Shown here: positions 1 through 7,093 of the stretch, piece after piece
Position numbering within the stretch: position 1 is the first letter of the stretch
Layout of the letters: each line of letters opens with the position of its first letter
Source: Kiritimatiellia bacterium
Lineage (GTDB): Bacteria > Verrucomicrobiota > Kiritimatiellia > RFP12 > UBA1067
DNA length: 7,264 nt
Reading direction: 5' to 3'
NCBI GenBank assembly: GCA_016302985.1
Contig: JAEDMN010000169.1
Span: 1 to 7,264, forward strand
The notes under the pieces: generated by a model
What the model was told of the DNA's origin: nothing
Seen by the model: the letters and a program-made list of their open reading frames with translations, nothing else
Databases searched by the model: none
Position numbers and translations under genes: made by a program

Positions 1-14
1 CAGACCGGTCGGAA

Positions 15-1706
15 CTAGAGCTTCTCCAGCGCGAAGGACACCGCGCGACGGAAGGCGACGGGCTGGCCGGGCACGGTCACGAAGAGGTGCACGGAGCCCT
101 CGACCGTCTCGTGCGTCGTCACGGCGCCGAGCGACTGGAGGCGCGCATGGAAGTCGCGGCCCTGGTCGAGCAGGATGTCGTGCGCGGCCGCGAGGAAGTG
201 GCAGGGCGGCAGCCGCTTCAGGTCGCCGTCCGCCGCGCACGCGGGCGAAACGAGCGGATTGCGGCGGTCCTCCCCGGCATAGGCGAGGCTGCCCGCCTCC
301 ATCAGCGCCGCGTCCAGTCCGTAGCCGCGCCCGTAGCGGATCCAGGAATCGCCGCCGTCCGCCCACGCGCAGGTGACGGGATAGTAGAGCAGCAGCGCGC
401 GCGGCATCCGGTCCGCGGGACTCGTCAGCGCGACGGCGAGGGCGAGGTTGCCGCCCGCGGAATCGCCGCCGAGGGACACCCGGTCCGCCGAACCGCCCCA
501 TTCGGCGGCATGGTCCATCGCCCAGGCGACCGCCCCGCGGCAGCCGGCCACGACGGCTTCGGGACGGTTCTCCGGCGCGAGCGGGTAGTCGTAGGCGAGC
601 ACCGCGACCCCTTCCCGCGCGACGGCCATGCAGTAGGAACTGCAGCTGTTGACGCTGCCGAACACCCAGCAGCCGCCATGGAGGTAGACGAGCGTCCGCT
701 CGGCCTTTCCTGATTCGGGCAGGTAGAGGCAGAGGTCCTCCCGCACCATCCGCCGCGTCACGCCGGGCAGAAGCGGCTTCTCGACGTCGCGGGACGCGCG
801 CACGCGCGCCAGGGCGGACGGGTTGCCCCCGACGGCCTGCAGCACCGCGTTCGTCTGCGTCTTCTGGACGCCCAGCGGCTGCCCGCCCAGGAAGCGGTCC
901 CCCTCGTCGCCGCGTTCCTCCGGCGCGATCCGCCGGTCGAAGCGCGTGCCGACCGTCTCCAGCAGGTCCCGCGCCAGGCGGTAGGAGGACTGCGCGTCCT
1001 CGACCACCAGGTACTCGTCCACCGTGTGCGGCAGGTAGCCGCCGTTGCCGAAGTCGAAGCAGACGAGGTCCGTCCGCGCCATGATGCGGACGATGTCGGT
1101 GTTCGCCTGGTGCTCGAACATCGTCACGCCATGCCGCGCGCAGACGTCCTTCAGGATGTCGTCGAAGAAGGCCTTCGGGAACATCTTCAGCCGGCGGCAG
1201 GACGAAGCCGCGCGGTCGCGCTCGCGGCAGTCCAGCGTCAGCGCGAAGGAGACGTCGTCGAGGAACGCATAGTCCATGTCGGCCGAGCCGAGGAGCCCGA
1301 GCTCCTCCTCGACGAAGAACACGGCCTTGCACTTCGGCAGGTCGTCCGCGACCGCGAGGGCGATCGCGCAGCCGAGCTTGTCGTCCGCGCCGATGCCGGT
1401 ACCCTTCGCGCGCAGGATCGTCCGCCCCTGCTCGGTGACCGTCTCGACCAGCTCCAGCCGCCGGTCCTCCGCGACGGCGGACGCCTGGTCGTCGAAGACG
1501 GTGTCCAGGTGGTTGACGAGCAGCGGGTAGCGCTCGCCCGGGTCCAGCTCGCCCTTCACGAGATACAGGTTCCCGCGCGCGTCGCGCCACGTGCGCATCC
1601 CGCGCGCCGCGGCGAACGCCTCGACGTACCGCCGCATCCGCTCCTCGTGCCTCGAGCACGACGGCACGGACATGATGTCGCGGATGAATTCCCTCGTCAG
1701 GTTCAT
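15..1706 (-). CDS. Fused M20/M28-like metallopeptidase and HSL-type alpha/beta-hydrolase (esterase)
   Basis: The 563-residue product has two enzyme domains in one frame. Residues 1-258 resemble clan MH zinc aminopeptidases and carboxypeptidases. The metal ligands appear in family order: H66 and D68 (NHLDTV), D108/D109 (GADDK), catalytic and ligand glutamates at E133/E134 (VEEELG), D159 (TLDC) and H227 (LPHTVD). The domain is short and seems to lack the inserted dimerisation (lid) domain of typical M20 enzymes. After a linker (about 259-305), residues 306-563 match the hormone-sensitive-lipase esterase family: oxyanion motif HGG at 343-345, nucleophile S416 in GDSAGG, D510 in HDILLD, and H540 in SVHLF. 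There is no signal peptide, so the protein should be cytosolic. The start codon overlaps the upstream stop (ATGA) and is preceded by GGAGGT. Substrates are unknown. Domain families are assigned from motifs and are fairly secure; a joint role is inference. Confidence 0.88.
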   Translation of the reverse strand: MNLTREFIRDIMSVPSCSRHEERMRRYVEAFAAARGMRTWRDARGNLYLVKGELDPGERYPLLVNHLDTVFDDQASAVAEDRRLELVETVTEQGRTILRAKGTGIGADDKLGCAIALAVADDLPKCKAVFFVEEELGLLGSADMDYAFLDDVSFALTLDCRERDRAASSCRRLKMFPKAFFDDILKDVCARHGVTMFEHQANTDIVRIMARTDLVCFDFGNGGYLPHTVDEYLVVEDAQSSYRLARDLLETVGTRFDRRIAPEERGDEGDRFLGGQPLGVQKTQTNAVLQAVGGNPSALARVRASRDVEKPLLPGVTRRMVREDLCLYLPESGKAERTLVYLHGGCWVFGSVNSCSSYCMAVAREGVAVLAYDYPLAPENRPEAVVAGCRGAVAWAMDHAAEWGGSADRVSLGGDSAGGNLALAVALTSPADRMPRALLLYYPVTCAWADGGDSWIRYGRGYGLDAALMEAGSLAYAGEDRRNPLVSPACAADGDLKRLPPCHFLAAAHDILLDQGRDFHARLQSLGAVTTHETVEGSVHLFVTVPGQPVAFRRAVSFALEKL

Positions 1707-4700
1707 TTGACCTCCACAATGCGCAGTTCGCCGAACGGGAAGCGTTCCTTCGCCTCCGCCCGGACACACAGCCGTCCGCGGATCTCCGCCGCGGGGACGG
1801 CACACGCCAGCATTTCCGATTCGCCGAACCGCGGCACGGCGCGCGTCAGCGCCTGCTCGGCCACGATGCGCCCCGTCCCCTCCACGCGCACGACCAGCCG
1901 CACGGCGCCCGCTCCGTCGCCGGCGGTCCAGGCCGCGGGGCCGGGATTGCCCAGCTGCGCGCGGAGGCGCAGCGAACCGTCCTCCCCGCGCCGCGTCTCG
2001 AAGACGTCGAAGTCGGCGTCGAGGTACTTGGCCGGCATCCGCCCTTCCAGCGGCACGTCGCCCAGGGCGACCGCGGGGCAGTCCGCGCTCGTGAATGCCG
2101 TGCCCGCGAGCCGCACGCCGAGCACCCGCCCCCGCGCGCGCGCCGCGGCGAAGGCGTCCCTGCCCGCATGCAGCGCCGCGTCGTAGTAGCCGCCACCGGA
2201 CGCGTCCCGGTCGAAGTCCATCCAGACGGACGGCACGGGCTTCGCGCGCGGCTTCAGGATCTCGGGCGCGTACCGCGCCAGGACCTGCAGCGGGGCGCGC
2301 GGCACGTCGTCCGGCCCCATGATGCCGAAGTCGCTGCGCTCGTCGAAGCGGTAGCCGCCCGGGAACCACCAGGGCGAAAAGCCGTTCGCCCCGCCGAACA
2401 GCCCCGCGCGGTAGAAACGTTCCGAATAGGCCGCGCAGTCCGCCAGGCGGTCCGGGTCGGTCGCGCGGGACGGCCCGTCCCAGGCGTTCCTCCCGAATTC
2501 GCTCCAGACGACCGGCTTGCCCCGCGAATAGGCGTCGACGTAGCGCGTGACCCACCCGATGGACGCCTCGCCGTCGTCCGTGTTGCCGAACTGGTAGCCC
2601 TCGGGCATCACGAAGTCGAGGTGGCGCACGGGACCGTTCAGCGCGAAGTCGTGCGGCAGCGTGTTGCCCTGGCGGAAGCTCTGCAGCTGGCGGGGCGCGA
2701 GGCCGCGCAGCGTGCGCTTCAGCACGTTCCACCGCCGCGCCGTGTAGTTGTCCATGAAGCGGCGGTAGGCCGCCATCGCCTTCCGCCACGCCGCGTCCTG
2801 CGCGCCCGTGAACGCGGCGTCCGGCGGGGACTTCAGGAAGCCCTTCGCATCGCGTCCCGGGTCGACGCCCCAGCACTGCACGGCGTGCGCGACGGACCCG
2901 TACTGCTCCTCGGTCCACCGCTGCCAGGCCGGATCCAGCGCCCCGCGCCGCTTCCCGTTGAAGACGTAGTTGCCCGGCTCCCAGATGGTGTCGAAGGCGA
3001 AGACGGTCGCGTCCCCCGCCACGCCCGTCTCCCGCAGGAAGGCCGCGAGCTCGTCCCGCATCTCCGCGTTGAACGCCAGCGGGTTCGCGCAGTGGAGGAA
3101 GAGGTTCACCCGCACGCCGGCCTCGCGGCAGATGCGGAGGACGTCGCGGAGGTTGCGCGGACCGGCCGCGCGGGAGGCCTGGATGGAGAGCGCATTGCCG
3201 CCGCACTTCACGAAGTTCGCGACGTCCTTCTTCACCAGGTTCGGCGAATACCAGCCGTCCGCCATCCAGCGGTCCCAGTAGTCCGCCTTCTCCGTGCCGG
3301 CGGAGTAGTTCGGCCAGAAGTTGATGCAGACCGGGTACCAGGGCCTCCCGTGCAGCAGGAAGTCGCCGTCGCGCACCGCGACGAAGTCCTCCGCCGCGTC
3401 GGGTTCCGTCCGCACGACTGCGAAGTCGTGCTCGACCGCGTCGTCGCCGTCCAGCACGGCCTTCACGCGGTAGACCGCGGGCCGCGCGGGCGGCGTCCAG
3501 GTGAAGGAGACGCGGCCGTCGCGGAGCAGGTCCGGACCGAACACGCGCCGCACCTGGACCGCGCCGGCGCGGTCCGTCACCGCGAACTCGAGCGATTTCG
3601 GCGTTCCGCGCCAGCTCGCGCCGAGCGTCACCGTCTCGCCGGGCAGGTAGGAGAATTCGCGCGTGCCCGCCTCGAAGAGCAGCGCGCCGGACGCGAGCGT
3701 CGCCTTCGCCCGCGCCATCCGCGCCTTCACGTCGGGATCGGCGAGCTCCTCCGCGCGACGGTAGCCGAACAGCGCGACGGCGCGTTCGGGGCGTCCCGGA
3801 CGCCGCTCGAGCAGGATCGCCTCGGCGGCGTTCGCGAGCCGCTTCATGCGCCAGACGTTGTTCCGGCCGAAGCCCTCGCCCGTCGGCCGGTCCAGGTAGC
3901 ACACGCGGCCGTCCTTCACGTAGGTCTTGTATTCGGGCCAGACGCCCTCGACCGCAGGCAGCGCGGAAAAGGCGAGCGCGCCCGTGGCGAGTCCCGGCAC
4001 GGGGTTGCGCGTGCTGCCGAAGAGACGGATGTGGAACGCGCCCGCGCGGCCGGACATGCGCGGCGTGTACTGTTCCGAGACGCCGAACGAGTAGCGGACG
4101 ATTTCGCGCGGCTTCAGTTCGGCCTTCCCCACGAAGTCGCCGGCGGACAGCACGACGTGCCGCCAGTCCCGTCCGAGCGGAATCGTCGCGAACCAGCGTC
4201 CGCCCTTCCCGTCGTTCAGCTCGAGCTGCAACTGCGCGCCGTCGGCCTCGCTGCGCGCCTCGAGCACCAGCAGGTCGTCGCCTTCCGCGTAGGGCCGGGC
4301 GCGCTGGTAGTGGAGGTCCCACTGCTTCAGCGGGCCGCCGGTGCGGATCGCGATGGACCGCCCGTCGGGGTCCGGGGCCAGGCTCCCGCCCTTCGCCGTC
4401 AGCCAGCCCATGTGGTGTTCGAAGCCCTTCAGGTCGAAGCCGCGGTCCCCGCCCAGCAGGACGTGCCCGGCCGGGAGGGCGTCCATCCGCGCGCGCGCCG
4501 CGGAGAGTGGCAGCCATTCGCCGTTCCAGTCCACGCGGCGGTCGCAGAGCAGCGGCCCGCCGACGACGACCGCGGGACGGCCCGCGTCGATCTCCGCGAT
4601 TGCCTGACGCGCCGTCTCGAAGTCCACCGTCGCCGCGTCCTCGACGACGAGCGGCTCGACGGCCCCTGCGCCCGAGGCCAGTAGCAGCGCGAAGACGGCC

Positions 4701-4720
4701 GGAATGAATGGCGTTCTCAT
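1703..4720 (-). CDS. Exported multidomain glycoside hydrolase-like protein with clan GH-A TIM barrel
   Basis: The 1,005-residue product begins with a signal peptide (R2, hydrophobic 5-15, likely cleavage after AGA at 18-20), so it should be periplasmic, surface or secreted. Residues about 95-235 look like a beta-sandwich of carbohydrate-binding or CIA30/CBM11 style (DWRHVVLSAGDF at 185-196). Residues about 345-437 resemble an Ig-like or macroglobulin-like domain. A TIM barrel spans about 450-825: strand 1 at 453-470, strand 4 with IWEPGN placing a likely acid/base at E581, strand 7 with VVWSEFG placing a likely nucleophile at E741, and a tryptophan-rich strand 8 (SPWWFPGG, 782-789). Two glutamates after strands 4 and 7 are the clan GH-A signature (GH2, GH5, GH42 and relatives). 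The C-terminus (about 865-1005) looks like another beta-sandwich. I cannot assign a GH family or substrate. It is the first gene of a coupled pair. No clear Shine-Dalgarno precedes the ATG. Confidence 0.85.
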   Translation of the reverse strand: MRTPFIPAVFALLLASGAGAVEPLVVEDAATVDFETARQAIAEIDAGRPAVVVGGPLLCDRRVDWNGEWLPLSAARARMDALPAGHVLLGGDRGFDLKGFEHHMGWLTAKGGSLAPDPDGRSIAIRTGGPLKQWDLHYQRARPYAEGDDLLVLEARSEADGAQLQLELNDGKGGRWFATIPLGRDWRHVVLSAGDFVGKAELKPREIVRYSFGVSEQYTPRMSGRAGAFHIRLFGSTRNPVPGLATGALAFSALPAVEGVWPEYKTYVKDGRVCYLDRPTGEGFGRNNVWRMKRLANAAEAILLERRPGRPERAVALFGYRRAEELADPDVKARMARAKATLASGALLFEAGTREFSYLPGETVTLGASWRGTPKSLEFAVTDRAGAVQVRRVFGPDLLRDGRVSFTWTPPARPAVYRVKAVLDGDDAVEHDFAVVRTEPDAAEDFVAVRDGDFLLHGRPWYPVCINFWPNYSAGTEKADYWDRWMADGWYSPNLVKKDVANFVKCGGNALSIQASRAAGPRNLRDVLRICREAGVRVNLFLHCANPLAFNAEMRDELAAFLRETGVAGDATVFAFDTIWEPGNYVFNGKRRGALDPAWQRWTEEQYGSVAHAVQCWGVDPGRDAKGFLKSPPDAAFTGAQDAAWRKAMAAYRRFMDNYTARRWNVLKRTLRGLAPRQLQSFRQGNTLPHDFALNGPVRHLDFVMPEGYQFGNTDDGEASIGWVTRYVDAYSRGKPVVWSEFGRNAWDGPSRATDPDRLADCAAYSERFYRAGLFGGANGFSPWWFPGGYRFDERSDFGIMGPDDVPRAPLQVLARYAPEILKPRAKPVPSVWMDFDRDASGGGYYDAALHAGRDAFAAARARGRVLGVRLAGTAFTSADCPAVALGDVPLEGRMPAKYLDADFDVFETRRGEDGSLRLRAQLGNPGPAAWTAGDGAGAVRLVVRVEGTGRIVAEQALTRAVPRFGESEMLACAVPAAEIRGRLCVRAEAKERFPFGELRIVEVK
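1711..1716 (-). promoter_or_regulatory. Ribosome binding site of the peptidase-esterase gene
   Basis: On the minus strand the bases just before the ATG at 1706 read GGAGGTCAA, a near-perfect Shine-Dalgarno with core GGAGG at 1715-1711 and four bases between the core and the ATG. It lies inside the last codons of the upstream glycoside-hydrolase gene, whose TGA overlaps the start as ATGA. This fixes the start and indicates translational coupling. Confidence 0.8.
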
Positions 4721-4722
4721 GC

Positions 4723-4731
4723 GGGTAGTGT
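4723..4731 (-). promoter_or_regulatory. Candidate extended -10 promoter of the glycoside-hydrolase operon
   Basis: Reading the minus strand into the gene, the sequence is TGATACACT then CCGC-type bases and the ATG at 4720. It fits an extended -10 element (TG, one base, TACACT). I see no convincing -35 hexamer 16-18 bases upstream. A start site about seven bases past the hexamer would fall at or within a base or two of the ATG, which suggests a leaderless transcript and would explain the missing Shine-Dalgarno. This is inference from one motif match. Confidence 0.3.
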
Positions 4732-4743
4732 ATCAAAACTCGT

Positions 4744-4811
4744 CCGAATGCCGCGCGGGCGACCCGCGCGCCGCATCGGGAACCTGGGCCGTCGAAGAAT
4801 CCCGCCCCTAC
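4744..4811 (-). repeat. REP-like palindromic element with GTAG head in the divergent gap
   Basis: Positions 4752-4759 and 4763-4770 form a perfect 8-bp GC stem around a 3-base loop (CGA). The stem extends, past a two-base bulge at 4771-4772, through 4748-4751 with 4773-4776 and then 4744-4746 with 4777-4779, leaving A4747 unpaired. On the minus strand a GTAG tetranucleotide (4811-4808) followed by GGGCGGGA lies upstream of the hairpin. GTAG plus a hairpin is the known form of REP sequences recognised by RAYT (TnpA-REP) transposases. Both flanking genes point away, so it is not a terminator of either. Only one copy is visible here, so the repeat status is inferred from shape. Confidence 0.45.
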
Positions 4812-4828
4812 AAAAACGGCGCGGTCTG

Positions 4829-4837
4829 TGGTAAGAT
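4829..4837 (+). promoter_or_regulatory. Candidate extended -10 promoter of the coiled-coil gene
   Basis: TGGTAAGAT matches an extended -10 (TG, one base, TAAGAT against TATAAT). The hexamer 17 bases upstream (TACAAA, 4809-4814) is only a weak -35 and overlaps the GTAG head of the REP-like element. Transcription from here would give a 5' leader of about 37 bases before the ATG at 4882. Confidence 0.4.
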
Positions 4838-4881
4838 GTGGGGCACAGGCCTGGAACCTGGCAAATGGGAAAGACTGGACA

Positions 4882-5256
4882 ATGAAACCGTACATCCTGA
4901 TCGCGATCCTCGTGATGATCGTCGCCGCCGAACTGTTCTGCAGCTTCAAGGAAAGGCAGTGGCGCGTCGCCGCCGAAAACCGTCTCGCCGACGCGTCGGC
5001 GTGCACGACGAAGTCCCAGGAGGCCCATCGGGACCTGCAGGCGAGGGCCGAGGCCCTGCAGGCGCAGGCCGGCGACCAGTTGGCGAAAATCAAGGCCCTG
5101 CAGGCGCAGATCGACGCCCAGCAGTCGAGGCTCGAGACCATCGGCAAGCAGAACCGCGAGGTGCTGGACCGCTATGTCGCGACGGCCCTCAGGCTCAAGG
5201 CCGCCGAGGCGGAACTCGCGCAGCTGAAGGCCGCGGCCGCGCCGCAGGCCGAATGA
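4882..5256 (+). CDS. Small membrane-anchored coiled-coil protein, function unknown
   Basis: The 124-residue product has one hydrophobic N-terminal segment (about residues 4-19, ILIAILVMIVAAELF) with a single lysine before it, then a long helix rich in A, Q, K, E and L (about 22-118) with heptad-like spacing, typical of a coiled coil. C20 does not sit in a good lipobox, so I read the segment as a membrane anchor or uncleaved signal, with the coil probably outside the cytoplasm. A 17-base direct repeat (5051-5067 and 5093-5109) encodes EALQAQ/KALQAQ 42 bases apart, exactly two heptads, a sign of internal duplication. An in-frame GTG at 4828 would extend it, but that overlaps the predicted promoter and adds a non-hydrophobic leader, so I chose the ATG. 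The Shine-Dalgarno is weak (GGGA about 11 bases upstream). GC content matches the left side of the window. I do not recognise a family. Confidence 0.72.
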   Translation: MKPYILIAILVMIVAAELFCSFKERQWRVAAENRLADASACTTKSQEAHRDLQARAEALQAQAGDQLAKIKALQAQIDAQQSRLETIGKQNREVLDRYVATALRLKAAEAELAQLKAAAAPQAE

Positions 5257-5355
5257 CCGGCCCTGCGGACCACATCGTTCGCCGCCGCGGCTTGGCGGCC
5301 CACGCCAGGTACGAAATATCGTGATTGTTTGCAGCGTAAGGAAATTTGATAGACC
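5257..5355. other. Intergenic gap containing the composition boundary
   Basis: This 99-base gap starts GC-rich and turns AT-richer from about 5310. A small hairpin (stem GCCGCC 5281-5286 with GGCGGC 5294-5299) has no following T-run, so it is not a convincing intrinsic terminator. No clear promoter for the next gene is visible; the best hexamers match consensus at only about half their positions. AAGGA at 5338-5342 is a possible but distant (13-base) ribosome binding site for the gene at 5356. Confidence 0.5.
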
Positions 5356-6483
5356 ATGGCTGAAATGAAGTCTGATGTTGTGTATCTCAAGGATCTTGTG
5401 AAGCGGCTTGATGGCGCGACGCTTCGCGATGTCGCCGGGTTGGGGCTGAAGATACAAGGCTGGGAATGGTGCGACATGGAGGAGTTGGTCGATCTTGTTG
5501 TGGAACATGTGACAAAAGATCCTCTGAAGGCGTTGCGGTATGATCTTGTCCTTCTTCCGCTTGAATTGCACGAGGCTTACGACGAGATGGTCGCCGGCGA
5601 AGCGGTCGAAGTTTCGGCTGACGATGAATTCTTCGAGTGGTATGCCGAGGCGTTCTATTTGGACCTGAAACAAGTTGGAGGGCGTGCAAGCAAGCGGTAT
5701 GTCTGTCGAATGGCCGAGGAAGTCCGCGCGGCCGTCAAAGCGAATCCAGATGTGTATGAGCGGTTGCTGGAACTGAATGAGGACTTGCTCCTCTATGTGA
5801 ATAGCGCGGCTGTCTTGTATGGATACGTGACATACAAGGAGATTTGCGATCTTTACTGCCGGTGGAACGACGACGGTCTGGTCGACGAGCAAATGGTTGA
5901 GCTTGTCGCGGAGGATGGTTTGGAATTCGAGCCGGAGTATCTCATACATCACGGATGTATCTGCAATATTGAGAATGTTCGAGGGTATGATATCGATCGC
6001 GAGGTTGAGCTCTTTCTTAAAGAACGGGCTGATAAGCCGAGGTGGTATCCTGAGACAGAAGACGAGTTCCAGAATTGGTGCGACGAGACGACTCATCTCG
6101 AATCAGAATCGGCGAAGGCTTTTGCCGATTTTCTGAAGAATCATGGGTTTCAAAATATTAAGCGACGCGACGAGCTCATGTTGGAGATCATTGCGCGGCA
6201 TCAGATCGGCGAGGAAGTCGGAAGCATTGTCTCGTCGGTCTCTGAACGGTGCAAGATTAAGACGAGAAGCGAAGGAGTGGAATATGCGGCGTTGCTCGGG
6301 AATTTCATGAACAACATTCGACTGCGTACGAACAATGGCTGGACGCCAGACGAACTGTTTGCCAATTCATCCGTTCAGAACGCCAATGCTCCTTTCGTCC
6401 GGACGCATCCGACGGTCGGGCGTAATGCTCCGTGTCCGTGTGGCTCTGGAAAGAAGTATAAGAAGTGCTGCGGGAAACTGTAA
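5356..6483 (+). CDS. SEC-C zinc-motif protein with possible Rho-N/SAP-like N-terminus
   Basis: The 375-residue product ends in a SEC-C motif, [18 protein letters not shown] (355-372), with ligands C360, C362, C371 and C372 in the CxC-x8-CC pattern of the SecA C-terminal zinc site. In SecA this binds SecB and ribosomes; in stand-alone proteins it is taken as a protein- or nucleic-acid-contact module. Residues about 10-55 follow the short helix pattern of Rho-N/SAP domains ([10 protein letters not shown], then [11 protein letters not shown]), a tentative match. Residues about 140-205 ([20 protein letters not shown]) resemble a winged-helix-like segment seen in hypothetical SEC-C proteins. GWTPDELF (328-335) precedes the zinc motif. 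No signal peptide or membrane segment, so cytosolic. An in-frame TAG at 5350-5352 makes 5356 the first usable ATG. Composition is near 50% GC, unlike the genes to its left. It heads a pair with the gene at 6512. Function unknown. Confidence 0.88.
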   Translation: MAEMKSDVVYLKDLVKRLDGATLRDVAGLGLKIQGWEWCDMEELVDLVVEHVTKDPLKALRYDLVLLPLELHEAYDEMVAGEAVEVSADDEFFEWYAEAFYLDLKQVGGRASKRYVCRMAEEVRAAVKANPDVYERLLELNEDLLLYVNSAAVLYGYVTYKEICDLYCRWNDDGLVDEQMVELVAEDGLEFEPEYLIHHGCICNIENVRGYDIDREVELFLKERADKPRWYPETEDEFQNWCDETTHLESESAKAFADFLKNHGFQNIKRRDELMLEIIARHQIGEEVGSIVSSVSERCKIKTRSEGVEYAALLGNFMNNIRLRTNNGWTPDELFANSSVQNANAPFVRTHPTVGRNAPCPCGSGKKYKKCCGKL

Positions 6484-6499
6484 CCCCCGTTGACGAAAG

Positions 6500-6504
6500 A
6501 AGGA
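6500..6504 (+). promoter_or_regulatory. Ribosome binding site of the 191-residue protein
   Basis: AAGGA lies seven bases before the ATG at 6512, within the 28-base gap after the SEC-C gene stop. It supports this start and translation from a shared transcript. Confidence 0.65.
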
Positions 6505-6511
6505 AAAGAAC

Positions 6512-7087
6512 ATGCTCGAGTATGAAAACCGCTTAGGCAAGGTCTATCATTTCCGTGCCAAGAAGACGAAATTGGGGAAGGTGACCTATGTGGCTTCAAC
6601 TAAATCGTCTCCTGATGACATCGACGGAATTCCTCGTGGGTATGAGATCTATGAAAATGCCGACGGACAGGTGTTTTGTCGCAAAAAGCTCGTCAGCAAC
6701 ATTCTGCCGGAGGAAGTGAAGTGTCTCAAGGAATGGAAACGAAAGCTAGAGGATAAACGGCAGGCGCGCGTTTTCATTGACGTCAAGGCGGATGAAGTGG
6801 TGGTCTATTCGTGCGAACATCCGGCTGTTGCCGAAGGGAGATTGGGTGCGTTGCTCGGTTTCCCCATGACGCGGATGGGAGGCGGTCGGGTTGGCGAATT
6901 CCTGGTACATTACAATGGCAACTTGAAGTTCGTTCTCGATGATCCGGAGAACCGTGTCTATTCCGTTTATCGCATGTGCTATCGTGGCGAGGGCGGATGG
7001 ATGTTTCTTGATTACGGCACGCTTGAGTCGCTTGCGAAGAAGACGATGCCGCATCTCGAGTTGGACTCTTTCTATGAATTGATGTGA
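6512..7087 (+). CDS. Hypothetical protein, partner of the SEC-C protein
   Basis: The 191-residue product has no signal peptide or membrane segment and should be cytosolic. Residues 1-60 form a basic, strand-rich unit ([17 protein letters not shown]) leading into [20 protein letters not shown] (40-59). This has the look of a conserved hypothetical-protein family, with aromatic and basic positions like those of a small nucleic-acid-binding or beta-barrel fold. A charged helix follows (66-85), then strands (86-101) and a C-terminal part with glycine-rich MGGGRVGEF (122-130) and [11 protein letters not shown] (159-169). I see no catalytic motif. The gene lies 28 bases after the SEC-C gene, shares its near-50% GC and mixed codons, and has a good ribosome binding site, so the two probably form one operon. 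The pairing suggests a joint role, but none can be named. Confidence 0.82.
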   Translation: MLEYENRLGKVYHFRAKKTKLGKVTYVASTKSSPDDIDGIPRGYEIYENADGQVFCRKKLVSNILPEEVKCLKEWKRKLEDKRQARVFIDVKADEVVVYSCEHPAVAEGRLGALLGFPMTRMGGGRVGEFLVHYNGNLKFVLDDPENRVYSVYRMCYRGEGGWMFLDYGTLESLAKKTMPHLELDSFYELM

Positions 7088-7093
7088 TTTCAA

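Noticed and set aside
1026..2186. A 386-codon plus-strand frame across the two minus-strand genes
   Set aside because: It spans a gene junction on the other strand and shows no domain pattern; it is a GC-driven shadow.
2168..4684. An 838-codon open frame on the plus strand opposite the glycoside-hydrolase gene
   Set aside because: Its product is arginine-, valine- and alanine-rich low-information sequence, while the opposite strand encodes clear domains and catalytic motifs.
4828..4884. GTG at 4828 as the start of the coiled-coil gene
   Set aside because: It overlaps the predicted -10 element and would place 18 polar residues before the membrane segment; the ATG at 4882 is more natural.
15..5147. 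A 1,710-codon open frame on the minus strand reaching from the peptidase-esterase back past the glycoside-hydrolase gene
   Set aside because: Upstream of 1706 it is an arginine- and glycine-rich shadow of the glycoside-hydrolase gene in another frame, a common effect of very high GC. The ATG at 1706 has a strong Shine-Dalgarno and starts recognisable peptidase sequence.
5281..5299. Hairpin after the coiled-coil gene as an intrinsic terminator
   Set aside because: The stem is only six pairs and no T-run follows.
4717..6096. A 459-codon minus-strand frame across the coiled-coil and SEC-C genes
   Set aside because: It runs antisense to two well-supported genes and crosses the composition boundary with no recognisable motif.
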